A stretch of DNA of 64,000 nucleotides from Diphasiastrum complanatum (taxonomy: Eukaryota; Streptophyta; Lycopodiopsida; Lycopodiales; Lycopodiaceae). Below are positions 1-9,920 of this stretch, in pieces; position 1 is the first letter of the stretch, and each line of letters starts with the position of its first letter. The stretch covers positions 44,522,044 to 44,586,043 of the forward strand of contig CM055107.1 in the NCBI GenBank assembly GCA_029204225.1, in the 5' to 3' direction. Position numbers and translations under genes: made by a program. The notes below the pieces were generated by a model. That model was given only the letters and a program-made list of their open reading frames with translations. It was not told the origin of the DNA and searched no databases.

Positions 1-619
1 ATTTTGGAGCCATGATTTCTAAGAACTCACGGTAATTCAGAAGCAACTCTGAGAGCCATTTTGAAGCATCAAAAAAACATTATGAGGGTGTCTATCTGTG
101 TTGTCTTTAAGTGATTTGTGAAGGCTATGTCACTTGCGGCTACTCTAGAGCAGAAGTATATTAATCATAGGGTACCTTCTTTTCATCCCACAATTGTCAT
201 ATATATCAGCTACTTCCACTAATGTTGGTGATTCTTTACCTATTCCAAGACCTATGTTCTTTTGACGATACACTTAAGCCAGGATGACTGAAATCTGGTC
301 CAAGAATTTATGCTTTGGGTAAGAACTGTTAAGCAACGTGCTACAACTGCTTCTCGTGCTCATGAGGCTGCCTTGTTGATAAGGTAGATGTTTAAAAGCT
401 TTATGCTCACATCATTAATGTCTTCCAAGGTGCTATCTCTATTTTTAAGGTAGAGCATAAAGTATGTTAGCCTATGCAGATAGACAAACTCAACCACAAA
501 TTATATGGCTACAAGTTCAGATATCTGTAAGGAGCTGATAAAATCATGGGCATGATATACTTCCTCCCTTAATCAAGTTCTAACCTCAGAACTTAAAGTT
601 AGGGAAGTTCTTTTTAAGG
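1..619. other. Unassigned DNA at left edge
   Basis: I see no gene, RNA or complete repeat here. Short open stretches on both strands show no recognisable motif. The host hydrolase gene should continue into or beyond this side, but no stretch matching the expected short C-terminal exon was recognised, so that exon probably lies left of the window. Confidence 0.4.
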
Positions 620-2440
620 CTGCTCCCCTATTCCCAAGAGTCGTCATCATTAGTATGGCCCTTCGGTAAATATACAATTACACAATCACGTAACGGAGAT
701 CTTATCGAGTTCAAAATGGGTCACACTAGATGACTCTTCAGACATGTCCAATAGATCTCCAAAACCAAGGTGATCCCCTTCACGTAGACTTTTTCTTAAG
801 TCAACTAGCCTGAAATACTGGGTGTACCTGAGTTCCTTCTAGAAATTCTAATTGGTAAGCCAAAGATCCAATCTTTTGTATTATGAACAGCCCCTGCATT
901 GAGTGGAAAATTTATAACTTTTAAATCCTTCGAGATTCACAAATGCACCCAATCTCTTCTTGAAAATGTCGAGGTGATCTTTCACATTAGCATAATGTAT
1001 GTCCCTATCTTGTGAACTTTGGACATTCTTGTGTCCTATTCATAGCATTTCCTGCATATCATGCAAGAAATCAACTACCTTCTAAAACTTGATCATTTGA
1101 GTTTCTACATAAATGGGTGATCTACGCTGATACCCATACATAAGCATAGATGGGCTATAACCGGTAGTCGAATGATTATTGCTATTGTAGGCAAACTCAA
1201 TCGACAATAAATATTTCTCCCAATGCGATTGTCGTCAAAAAAAATATTCTCATAGCATTTGTTTCATCGTCTGATTATTTTTTTTAATTTGACTGTCCTG
1301 ATCTATATAAGTACAACTCAACGATGTTTCCAGTTTTGGCAAATACGGCCAACCAGAGACCAGTGAACATCAAATAGTCTAAACAAGTGTTTTACACTTG
1401 TTTGAGCTAAATCAAAAGCCTTCGCAGTGGTCTTTACCAAAATAAACGTAGCCAATTCGATTGAATCGCTGACAATTACCCAAATTGCATCATTTTGTTT
1501 ATTTGTCCTCGATAATCCAACTACCAGATCCATTGAAATACTACATTGGGCATGCATATCTTCTCTTTCCTAAACAAAAGTCCATTGCGGATAGAGAAGC
1601 CATCAACACCTTCTCTAATTTTCCCCCCAAACTGATCAGTCTCACTTGTACATCGGTCTCGCTTGATGCGAGTCTTTCTCACAAAGAAAGATGGAAATCA
1701 ATGTTGATTTTGGTGAAGGGAAGTTCATTCAACTAAGTGCAATAGCACTCAATTGATGGTTCCTTTTAGATAACACACTTCAAAGTCAAATCCTTGCATG
1801 AGTTCTACCCATCAGGCGTTACGACCTCTCAAATCATTTTGATTACAATAATACTTTAAAGGTTGGTCATCCGTGTTCACCATGAATTTATGACCATACA
1901 GGTAATGTCTCCATGACTTCAAAGCATGGATCATTGCAAAAAGCTCTTTTTCTTGAGTAGTGTGTTTTACTTGCTGATAACTTTTTACTTTCAACAGCAA
2001 CGGGCCCGTGTTAATGACGAAAGGGATATTTGGATCCGTTATTCTCAAAACGGGAACCGAGAGGATTAGAAGCTTGGGTTTTTCAAAAACTCTCATTTAA
2101 CTTCTCATTCCGGTTTATCGGAGGACTAGGCCTACCTTTCCGATTTTTCATCCCCTTTAATACTTGATTAAGCAAGGCGCAATCTTTGCATATTCCCTAA
2201 TAGACTTTTGAAAGAACGCCGTAAGTACCAAAAGGATGACTTGAGTTCACGTATGGTTTCAGGAATAGGCCATTCGACTACTATCTTTACCTTTTCCTCG
2301 TCAATTTTGATCTATTAGCGGTGATCTTATGACCAAGTTCTTTAAAGTAGTCCTTTTCTAAGAATTCGTGCTTAGATTCTTTAGCAAACATTTGGTCATA
2401 ACTAGCATGAATGTACAAACTTTTCTTATCCTTAAGCTAA
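620..2440 (-). mobile_element. C1: decayed Ty3/gypsy chromovirus pol relic
   Basis: Reading leftward, fragments appear in normal gypsy pol order. There is an RT thumb piece near 2440-2300, RNase H at 2096-1812 (FAMIHALKSWRHYLYG, then a bait-strand block LKYYCNQNDLRGR), an integrase core piece at 1557-1318 (MDLVVGL...NDAIW), the integrase region near 1190-1130 (TTGYSPSMLMYG), and a chromodomain-tail relic near 690-625 (DDDSWE). Frames change many times and no LTR is visible. Its 3' part resembles the fragment at 38080-38700, so I treat both as one family (C). It sits in the 3'-most intron of the host hydrolase gene, in the same orientation as that gene. It is a dead, old insertion. Confidence 0.8.
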
Positions 2441-2802
2441 AAGGCAAGAAGGAGAGAGTTGCATGAAGTTGTTTGGCAGGTTCCAAAGAACTTTCAGAAT
2501 CAAATGAACTTACTCTAAAAAACACAAAATGGAAACTTAAGGCTAATGAAACATAGCATCAGTGCCATTAAGACACGCCCAAAATACGCGTCTGCTGTCA
2601 ATAATGCCTTGGGAGGATATCAAAGTAAATATAGTTATAATTAACATATAGAAAGTCCTGCTATTGACACAGGTCCATCATGCAAAACTAAATTAGCTGT
2701 GGCATAGCAGCACAAGCACCAACATGAATTGCAAACAGAACCAAAAATTAACTTATACACAGTGTCTTGATCATATCAAAGTCATTCAATAAAGGACAAT
2801 AC

Positions 2803-2919
2803 CAGTATGAATGCTTGGATTGGCAGCCGCAGTAGCATCAGCTAGCACTGATACAGAAGGATAATCCAGTGCTACAGCATCAAAAACAGTGGCCCTGATA
2901 CAGTTTGGAGTTTGAACAC
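2803..2919 (-). CDS. Exon 4 of the isochorismatase-like gene (nucleophile Cys)
   Basis: This 117-nt exon is bounded by acceptor CTACTCAG and donor G|GTATTG. It starts with two bases that complete the Gly codon left open by exon 3. It encodes VQTPNCIRATVFDAVALDY, the family's nucleophile loop with the catalytic Cys, and ends in ...AAANPSIHT. It leaves one base for the next exon, which is expected to be very short and was not found in 1-2802. The C1 gypsy relic lies in the intron downstream of it. Confidence 0.88.
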
Positions 2920-3319
2920 CTGAGTAGACCAACAGATCATGAGTTTTGCTGACACTAATGTCATGAAGTTTGACCCCTTACGCAGAAAAACAGAGCACAT
3001 ATTCCTGGAACTGCAACATTTCTTATAATCACTGAGTGCTTTAAGTCTAGAATGCTCATTTGTGCTTTTGAAAATGTGAAACAAATTTTCTCCTAAGGTA
3101 TTAAGGTCTTGAATCTCTTTTAGAATGAAATGTGTGACCTACCATCTTTCCGCTCCAAATAACAAAATGAAAATTACATATTTAGAATTAATCATGACAA
3201 ATGGTTTTTGTCAGTTGCAATGGCTATAGCAGGAAAACAGAAGCTTAACATGAATCGTGCTCATAAGTTCTCCTTGCTCTTGGAAAAGTGACCAAAAACT
3301 AGATCCATGCACGACTCAC

Positions 3320-3554
3320 CCACAATTACAATGTTTGATATTCCAGCCCGTCGAAGCACTAAATCCAAGTTTGTAGCGAAAAAGGCACTGAACCTCGACT
3401 TAACGATAACATGTTCCCCAGCACTAGGTACTAATCCTTCAACTAGAGCTGCCCCACTAGATCCTTTGATGGTGGGCCCCTTCTTCCCATTTTCATAGAA
3501 ATGTTTGCGAAAAAACTCCACATCTCTACCAGAAGAATGGTGCTCCCGTAATAC
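3320..3554 (-). CDS. Exon 3 of the isochorismatase-like gene (catalytic Lys)
   Basis: This 235-nt exon (78 codons plus one base) sits between acceptor TACTTCACAG and a consensus donor G|GTGAGT. It begins VLREHHSSGRDVEFF, the conserved loop after the second strand. It contains IVKSRFSAFF, where the Lys is the family's catalytic lysine, and ends GISNIVIVG just before the Cys loop. It is separated from exon 4 by a compact 400-bp intron without TE sequence, in contrast to the 33-kb intron on its other side. Confidence 0.9.
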
Positions 3555-4223
3555 CTGTGAAGTACAAAAAGTGGATGAGAACATGAAAATGAAGTACCCA
3601 GGCCAAAAAAGCCTCTATAACTATATGATCATCCATTCTGAGAGATTGGAGAGTTAATTGCAAATTCACCACTTCAGCAACATTCCATAATGAGAACTTA
3701 CGCAACTTGAGAGATTATCATAGCATGGTCAGATGCTTATAACTATATAATCTTTGCCTTCATCAAGGGAAGCTTGAAAAGGTGATTTGTTTCTACAACA
3801 AAACATCATATCACTGCAAAACCACCAAAGTTGAAAGAAACAAAATGATTTTCAAAATCCAATGACTAAAAAAAACATCTTTTAAAATAACAGCCATGAC
3901 ATTTTCCCCTTTGTCATCTTGTAACTACCTTCTATAACAAAGGATAACTTAGCCAAAAAATATAACTTGACAATATAAATGGGCCTCTTGGCTCCAAGCT
4001 CATTAGATATTAACAAAAGATTTGTGCAAGACCCAAGCACAGACATTGTTCAAATGATTCTCCCCTTTGTAAAAACAATAACAACCTGGTTCTCCTCTTT
4101 GATTCACATTAAAACCATATAGTGTTGCACGTTCCGTTCCAGAACGCAATCCAGAATGCGTTCTGGGATGTGATCCGGAGGAACGCGATCAGAGAAATCC
4201 CATTAGGGTTTCCCGGAGCATCC

Positions 4224-4370
4224 ATCTCAGAGCTTGTGACAAAAACATGAGTCAACTCACTGTACTCAACAAAATACGAGTACAATTATGAAGCACAAGC
4301 ACTCATTTCAGAGCTTGTGACAAAAACATGAGTCAACTCAATGTGCTCAACAAAATACAAGTACATTATG
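4224..4370. repeat. Tandem duplication, 81-bp unit
   Basis: The stretch starting TCAGAGCTTGTGACAAAAAC at about 4226 recurs with few differences 81 bp later, at about 4307. The second copy is cut short near 4370. It is a local duplication inside intron 2 with no coding sense. Confidence 0.8.
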
Positions 4371-4819
4371 CAATGGTAACAGTATCTCTATCTAAAGACT
4401 AAAATTAACCGGAAATATGGCTCTAGCCTCTACGCAATGTTATTTTTGTCTCTTTCCAATTTATCAATACATTGTTCTTCTGATGCATTCATTGATGATT
4501 TCCAAGTTCATTCAATACTAACTAAACTATCAAAAAAAGAATATTGGCCATTAGTCTTTTTTCCACCAAAAAAAAAGGAAAAAGAAATTTGCAGTCTAGG
4601 TAACCGATGGTTGACGATTTGAAACGCACATTTCAGAGCGATTTTGCAGTGGATCGTGATCCGCTACAACATTGAAACCATTCTTGAACCTTCAAGTGGA
4701 TTCTTGGTAACCGGTTGGAGATGAGCTAACCACCAATGCCTGGTCTACAAACTTCCCATAGAATAATGAACACCTCTATTTTCTTGAGTAAAATTCTAGA
4801 AACTTCATCAAAGGGGGAT

Positions 4820-5216
4820 ATTGTTTCCCTAACCATCAATGAAGTGACCAAGATTTGATAGATTGGAGCACGTCCACTTAATGAGATGCTCACCATATCT
4901 AGATCTACAACAATCTCGTCAATTGCGAATAGTTGATCCTGGCTTTCTTGATTCTTGTCAAATAGTTTTTGATAGATTCACCTCCACTCATCTTCATTCT
5001 ATGGAATTCTTGCTTCAAGAACAAAAGTCTTGTCAAGAAAATAGCTTCAAACATTCTTTGGAGCACTCCCCCATGCTTGAGACAATGAGGTTGCAACCCT
5101 TGTATGTAGTATCAAATTGTCTTATACTGCCATATAGATTAGGCAAGAAGCTTTTCATGCACTCTTGTCAAATTGTACTTGCTTCTCATTGGGTAGTTGA
5201 TGCCAATGGGTCGTAA
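4820..5216 (-). pseudogene. Ty1/copia gag relic
   Basis: On the minus strand, the open stretch 5096-4905 contains FHRMKMSGGESIKNYLTRIK followed by a LINYSQL-like block. This resembles the middle of plant copia UBN2-type gag (a helical segment ending in short-loop 'L.RIK' motifs). Flanking codons are broken by stops. No LTR, protease or pol is attached. I call it a decayed gag fragment by family resemblance only. Confidence 0.5.
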
Positions 5217-6366
5217 CTTTTGCACTCAAGTTTACGCAATTCATTTTATGTAGACAAGATCTCAACTAATTGCTCAAAATTGGACCTGACATTACTGGGA
5301 ACCCATTTAATCTTAATCCTTCATTTTTTCTCTGTCTATTGATACCCATATTGCATGTAATTACAAAACATAAAACAAGAATTTGCAACTCGCAACTTGC
5401 AATTGGAAATATTTCACTATCGATTCACAAATCGCAAATCGCTTCGCAATTTGCAACTTGCTACTACAACTATGCCACCACCGTAAGTTAGTCGGAATAA
5501 TTTGTTGTCCACTTTTGACATGCTAATCCTTGTTAAATCGATCATAGCTTTCCATACACCTTACAATTTGCGTAACTTTTGGTTCCCTGCAAAATTAGTA
5601 AAGTCCTTAAAGAAAATAGTTAACTTGCATTCCAAAAGAAAAAATTTCTTCATGTCTTTTTAACCCTCTATTTTCTGGTTTTTGCTTCTTTCACATGGTG
5701 GGACAACTATAATCACAAGTTGTCCTCGGGCCTAGGGCTGTCCTAAATTTTTGGAAGAAAATAAGGAAAATTTCATTATAGAATTTGCTTAAGAACTTTA
5801 CTCCACCTTTCAAACATGCCAAGTGGCAAGTAATGTGGGTGTCCTCATCTCTTACTGGCCCCCGGAGCTCGACACCATAGAATGATCACCACGTGTGTCA
5901 AAGAGCTCAAACTCTTAGCAATATGCCATGTGCTATAGATAATTCCATGATAAAGAAAGATTATTACAACCCACAGAATATATGAAAATATCCCATAAGT
6001 CTCTTGTGTGTGCGTGTAGGCACAGGCTTGAAGCCTTCTGTGCTTCCCATACGCTGTATGTGGAAATCCGTGCGACCATTTTCCATACAAAGATGAAATT
6101 TTTTATGAGATTTTTGTGTTTTGGCACTTCAATACCCGTCACATTTCACCTACCAAAGGACCCGACTATGATTTGATCGACAATTTGAAAGCCATCAATC
6201 TTTTTGAGTCTTCATTGAAAGTTTGTCTTCTCGAGCATCCAACTGCCCAATTTGTGTTAAATAGTGCTTCTTCTTGATGACTGCATCCTGCTTTGCCCCC
6301 TTCAAGTTCTCTTAACATTGGATATTCTCATTCCCACGGCTTCTACTGCACTTCGATATACTTCTG

Positions 6367-6395
6367 GTTCTATGCCGGTGACACCGGCATAGAAC
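6367..6395. repeat. Perfect 13-bp inverted repeat (hairpin)
   Basis: GTTCTATGCCGGT at 6367-6379 is followed by GAC and then its exact reverse complement ACCGGCATAGAAC at 6383-6395. It lies about 560 bp before the hAT1 start codon. It could be a subterminal element of the transposon, but I could not define hAT1 termini. Confidence 0.7.
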
Positions 6396-6957
6396 GCGTT
6401 TGAAACGTGGGGTTTTGGAAGCCAAATTTTTTTTGGGCCCTACCCCTCCAAATGGGGTCCTAGGGCCCATCTACCTAAAAAAAGACCTACACTAAGCTAC
6501 CACGAGGCTGGGACAGCTCAACCACGCCTCATAACTCCTTCACTAACTGCTCCTCCATCGTGGAGAAGAAATGCGCCCTCCTCCATTTCTTGGCAGTGAT
6601 AGAAGCTTGCTCTCCACTCCATAGTTTACCAAGATTTCTTGTAGGCAGGGGTTTTGGACCATGCTGGAGTGATTAAGAGCATCAGATCAGAGTTTTGAAG
6701 CTTGGTTGAGGAGATACAAGCAACAGGTGCAAAAAAATTGGTTTTGAGGCCACTTCAAAGAATCAAACAGTTCTCTTTGGTTACTGATTAGATTCAGCTG
6801 AGATTTGGAGGCAGTCTTCTAGACTGTAGGGCGCCCCATCCTAGCCATTCACATCACCATCTGCTTGGCTAGATTTTTTGTGAAGAGTGGTTGCAGGTTT
6901 TGGGCTTTTTGCACAATTTTCAGATCTGAACCTCACAATTTTGTCAATTTTCAGAAT
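6396..6957 (+). other. 5' flank of hAT1 transposase
   Basis: No coding sequence is recognised. It probably holds the hAT1 5' non-coding region, including GGGCCC-rich words near 6436-6470. I found neither a terminal inverted repeat nor an 8-bp target duplication. Confidence 0.35.
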
Positions 6958-8852
6958 GCCTAAGCCAAAGTCTAATGTGTGGGAGCATGTTCTGATCATT
7001 GGGGAAACTGGTAAGCAAGGGAAGGGTGGTGGAGGCATGAAACGGATGAAATGTCGTTATTGTGAACATCATTATCAAGGGGGGGCCTCAACGAATTGTG
7101 TCACATTTGCTTGGGACAAGGGGATGTGGAGTGGATAAATGTGAGAAAGCACCTGTCAACGTGGTGCAAGCATTGAGATTGCAATATCCAGATGCTAGTA
7201 GTAATGAGGACCAAGTTCATGAGATGGAGAATAGTCAATCCGTGAATGCTTCTACAGGGCCTACACGTAAGAGAGGTCGAGCTGCAAATAGTGCTGATTT
7301 GACAGCTGCATGGGCTTTAGAAAAGAAAAACAAATTTTGGATTGCTTGCAAGAAATTTTTTTATGCAAATACAATTCCTTTCAATGCAGTCAAGAGCAGA
7401 TATTTTCAAGATATGTTGAGAACTGCAGGAGAGGTTGGTGGTTCGGTGAAAGCCCCTTCTTATGAGGCTATTAGGGTGAAAGAGTTGCGAGAGGAGACAA
7501 AATTGCTTACGAGGGAGCTGCAAATGGTAAAGGATAAGTGGGTAAAATATGGGTGCACGATTGTGTGTGATGGTTGGTCTGACACACGTAGACGACCTAT
7601 CATTAACTTTGTTGCTACTAGTATCTATGGTTCCATCTTTTTATGCAGTGTGGATGCTAGTGGTTTGGAAAAATCAGGCTTGTATATCTATGAGCATTTA
7701 AAAGAAATCATTGGCAAGGTAGGAGAGCACAATGTGGTACAAGCTGTAATGGATAATGCCAACAATTGTTTGCGTGCTGGTGAGATGCTAGAGGAGTATC
7801 CAAAGATTTTTTTCACACATTGCACTTGCCATTGTCTGGATTTGCTGTTTGAGTACATTGGAGCACTAGAATGGGTAGCTCCTATTTTGCAAAAGGCACG
7901 GAAAATAGTGACTTTCATCACAGGTCATCAGAGGGTGCTAGGTGTTTTTCGAAAAGTGAGCAAACGTGAGCTTTTGAAGCCGGCTCAAACACGCTTTGGC
8001 TACATCTACATTGTGCTTGCAAATCTCTTGCGGGTAAAAGTTGCCCTTAGGCGGTTGGTGGTCCATGAGGAGTGGCATAACTTGAAGTGCGCATCAACTG
8101 AGGTAGGGAGAGACATTGAGCATACAATACTTGGTCCATTATTTTGGGAGGAGGCAGAGAATATTGTGAAACCATGCAAGCCCATCCTTAAGTTGTTACG
8201 AGTTGTTGATAGAGAGGGAGCCACCATGGGATTTGTCTATGAGCTGATGGACCGGATGGTTGAGGGAATACGGTCATGTACCTCTTTTGATGCCGATCGA
8301 ATACGTGTGATAGAGAGCCTTTGCCTTGAGAGATGGGACATGATGCATTCTCCTTTACATGCTGCAGCATTCGCTTTGCATCCACAGTGGTTGGATATGG
8401 GGCAAGAGTCTGATGTCGAGGTTGACAAGGGATGGAAATTAGTTGTTGATAGATACTCGAGTGAAGAAACATTGTTAAATCAAATGGACATGTACAGGAA
8501 TGGACAAGGGACATTTGGTCGGTCAGTTGCACACTTGGCATCTCAGAGGCAGACGGGTGTGCGTTGGTGGGAGTCCTTTGGAGCCTCCACACCTGAGTTG
8601 CAAAGGTTGGCAATCAGGATACTTAGCCAGGGAAGTACGGCCTCTCCTTGTGAGAGAAATTGGAGAACCTTCTCCTTGATTCATACCAAGAGGAGAAATA
8701 GGTTGAAGCCATCCACCCTTGACATGTTGGTCTTCGTGCATTTCAATCTTCGTGTCCTTGATAAGATCAAGGCACAAGGGTTTGAGAAGATGGATCTAAC
8801 TTTGCAACAAACCGAGGAGGAGCAAGAGGAGGACCGATTGCTGGTGGTGGAG
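6958..8852 (+). pseudogene. hAT1 transposase, main part, frameshifted and split by family A insertion
   Basis: It starts MPKPKSNVWEHV and runs into a BED-type zinc finger (CRYC, then HLLG...DKC), a DUF659 block at about 7450-7870 (IVCDGWSDTRRRP, then AVMDNANNC and THCTCHCLDL), and the C-terminal hAT dimerisation domain at about 8560-8770 (WWESFG, LAIRILSQ, CERNWRTFS, RRNRL). The protein would cut and paste its own transposon. The finger is broken by a seventh G in a G-run at 7078-7084: with six Gs the two frames join into a normal BED finger. At 8852 the reading frame is interrupted by the family A composite and resumes at 18334. The TSD TGGAG restores the frame exactly. The element is therefore inactive by two independent lesions. 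Confidence 0.88.
8848..8852. repeat. Target-site duplication TGGAG, left copy
   Basis: TGGAG stands immediately before the first family A LTR. The same five bases follow the last LTR at 18329-18333. A 5-bp duplication is normal for gypsy integrase. It shows that 8853 and 18328 are the real outer ends of one integration event. Confidence 0.9.
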
Positions 8853-9210
8853 TGTTACGAGCTCGTAACCAGTGCCGAACCCTAGAGAACACAGATAGGT
8901 CAGATACCACAGTCAGGGTCGTGTCCAGCGTACATGACCAACAGGGCAAGACAGTGTGAGTAGTGTGCCCCAGCACGGTCCATAGCCATGGCAGGCCTAA
9001 CACAGCCTAGGGACCCTGTCAGCAGGATAGGGCCCCCAGTTGGGTCCCGACGTGCAGTCGGCCACGTCAGTGCCACGTGGCCGACACTTGGCAGTAGCAT
9101 GCTACCAGTCCTCACACTGGGCTAGGAGGGGCTTACTCTATATCAGGGAGTAGGCAAGGTTGGGTGGATCAGTTAGTGTTTGCCCTACTGTGGTGTTAGG
9201 ATCTATTACA
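8853..9210 (+). repeat. Family A LTR (5' LTR of composite)
   Basis: A complete 358-bp LTR running TGTTACGAGC...TCTATTACA, with TG/CA ends. The second to seventeenth bases form the perfect palindrome GTTACGAGCTCGTAAC. A G-box core (GCCACGTGGC, 9072-9081) and a TATA-like TCTATATC (9137-9144) lie in the expected U3 promoter positions. Confidence 0.95.
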
Positions 9211-9920
9211 CTGGTATCAGAGCCATCTCCATCCTAGGGAGTTCAGGACAGCAGTAGAGAAAGCTATCAGAAGATAGGAAAGATTTCTCAGTTTCTCAGG
9301 AAAGAATTGAGGAGGAAAATCGCTGTAGGAACAGCTTTCAAATCCTTGAAATTTGCTGGGAATTTACAGTTGTTTGAGGCACAATCCCTTGTAGAAGCTC
9401 AGCGCTGAAAAATCAGGGATTTACCCTTGATTTTATTGTATCAGTTGTGGATTTTTGAGCACATTTTAAATAGAAAACGTGGAGCAGGTCCAGCGCTGCC
9501 AAATTGGGTGGAAACTTCGAATTTGGAGTGAAATTTTCTGGAATTTGGAGCGGATCTGAGACAGAATCGTGGGTGCAGGTCCAGCGCTGAAGGTCTTTGG
9601 CAGAAACCACAAGTTTGCAACTGTTTTGGGTCCTAAAACGGGAATTTTGGAGCAAAAAGTATACACCTCAGACAGCGAGGGAAGGGGCCAAGACGATCAG
9701 AAGTTTGTTTCTTTTTCTTGGTACCTTGATCTCTGATTTTTCCGGACAGCAGATCTAAAAGCAGTGGAGGAAGAGCTGAAAGGGCTTTTCTTGATTCTCT
9801 CTGAGGAAGTACAGTTCTCAGAAAGAGCTAAGTTTTCTTTCCCTCCTTGTACAGTTGTAAATTAGTCTTTTAGACTTTTTTTCCTTCAGAAGTTAAGGTA
9901 GCTCTCTTTCAGTTCCGAAG
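9211..9920 (+). other. Family A 5' leader with primer-binding site and AGCGCT repeats
   Basis: One base after the LTR, TGGTATCAGAGC (9212-9223) matches the 3' end of plant initiator-Met tRNA and is the primer-binding site. The 700-nt untranslated leader then carries AGCGCT palindromes at 9401, 9492 and 9583, exactly 91 nt apart. Each is followed by a diverged unit that ends with a GGAATTTTGGAGC-like string. The gag ATG follows at 9921. Confidence 0.85.

Larger units (their letters stand above)
3555..6366. other. 3' part of host intron 2, mostly unannotated
   Basis: Apart from the tandem repeat and copia gag relic listed separately, I see no gene here. The DNA is AT-rich. A stretch around 5380-5470 repeats short words of the GCAATTTGCAAC type. 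A few short open frames (for example near 4437 and 5982) have no recognisable content. Confidence 0.4.

Noticed and set aside
1-2802. Last exon of the isochorismatase-like gene
   Set aside because: I looked for a minus-strand stretch resembling the short C-terminal exon of relatives and found none, so I did not place one.
4123-4675. Possible MITE: TGTTGCACGTTCC at the left and a loosely matching inverse near 4670
   Set aside because: The ends match only partly and no target duplication could be found.
7317-8777. Minus-strand frames within hAT1
   Set aside because: Shadows of the transposase reading frame, with no recognisable domain.
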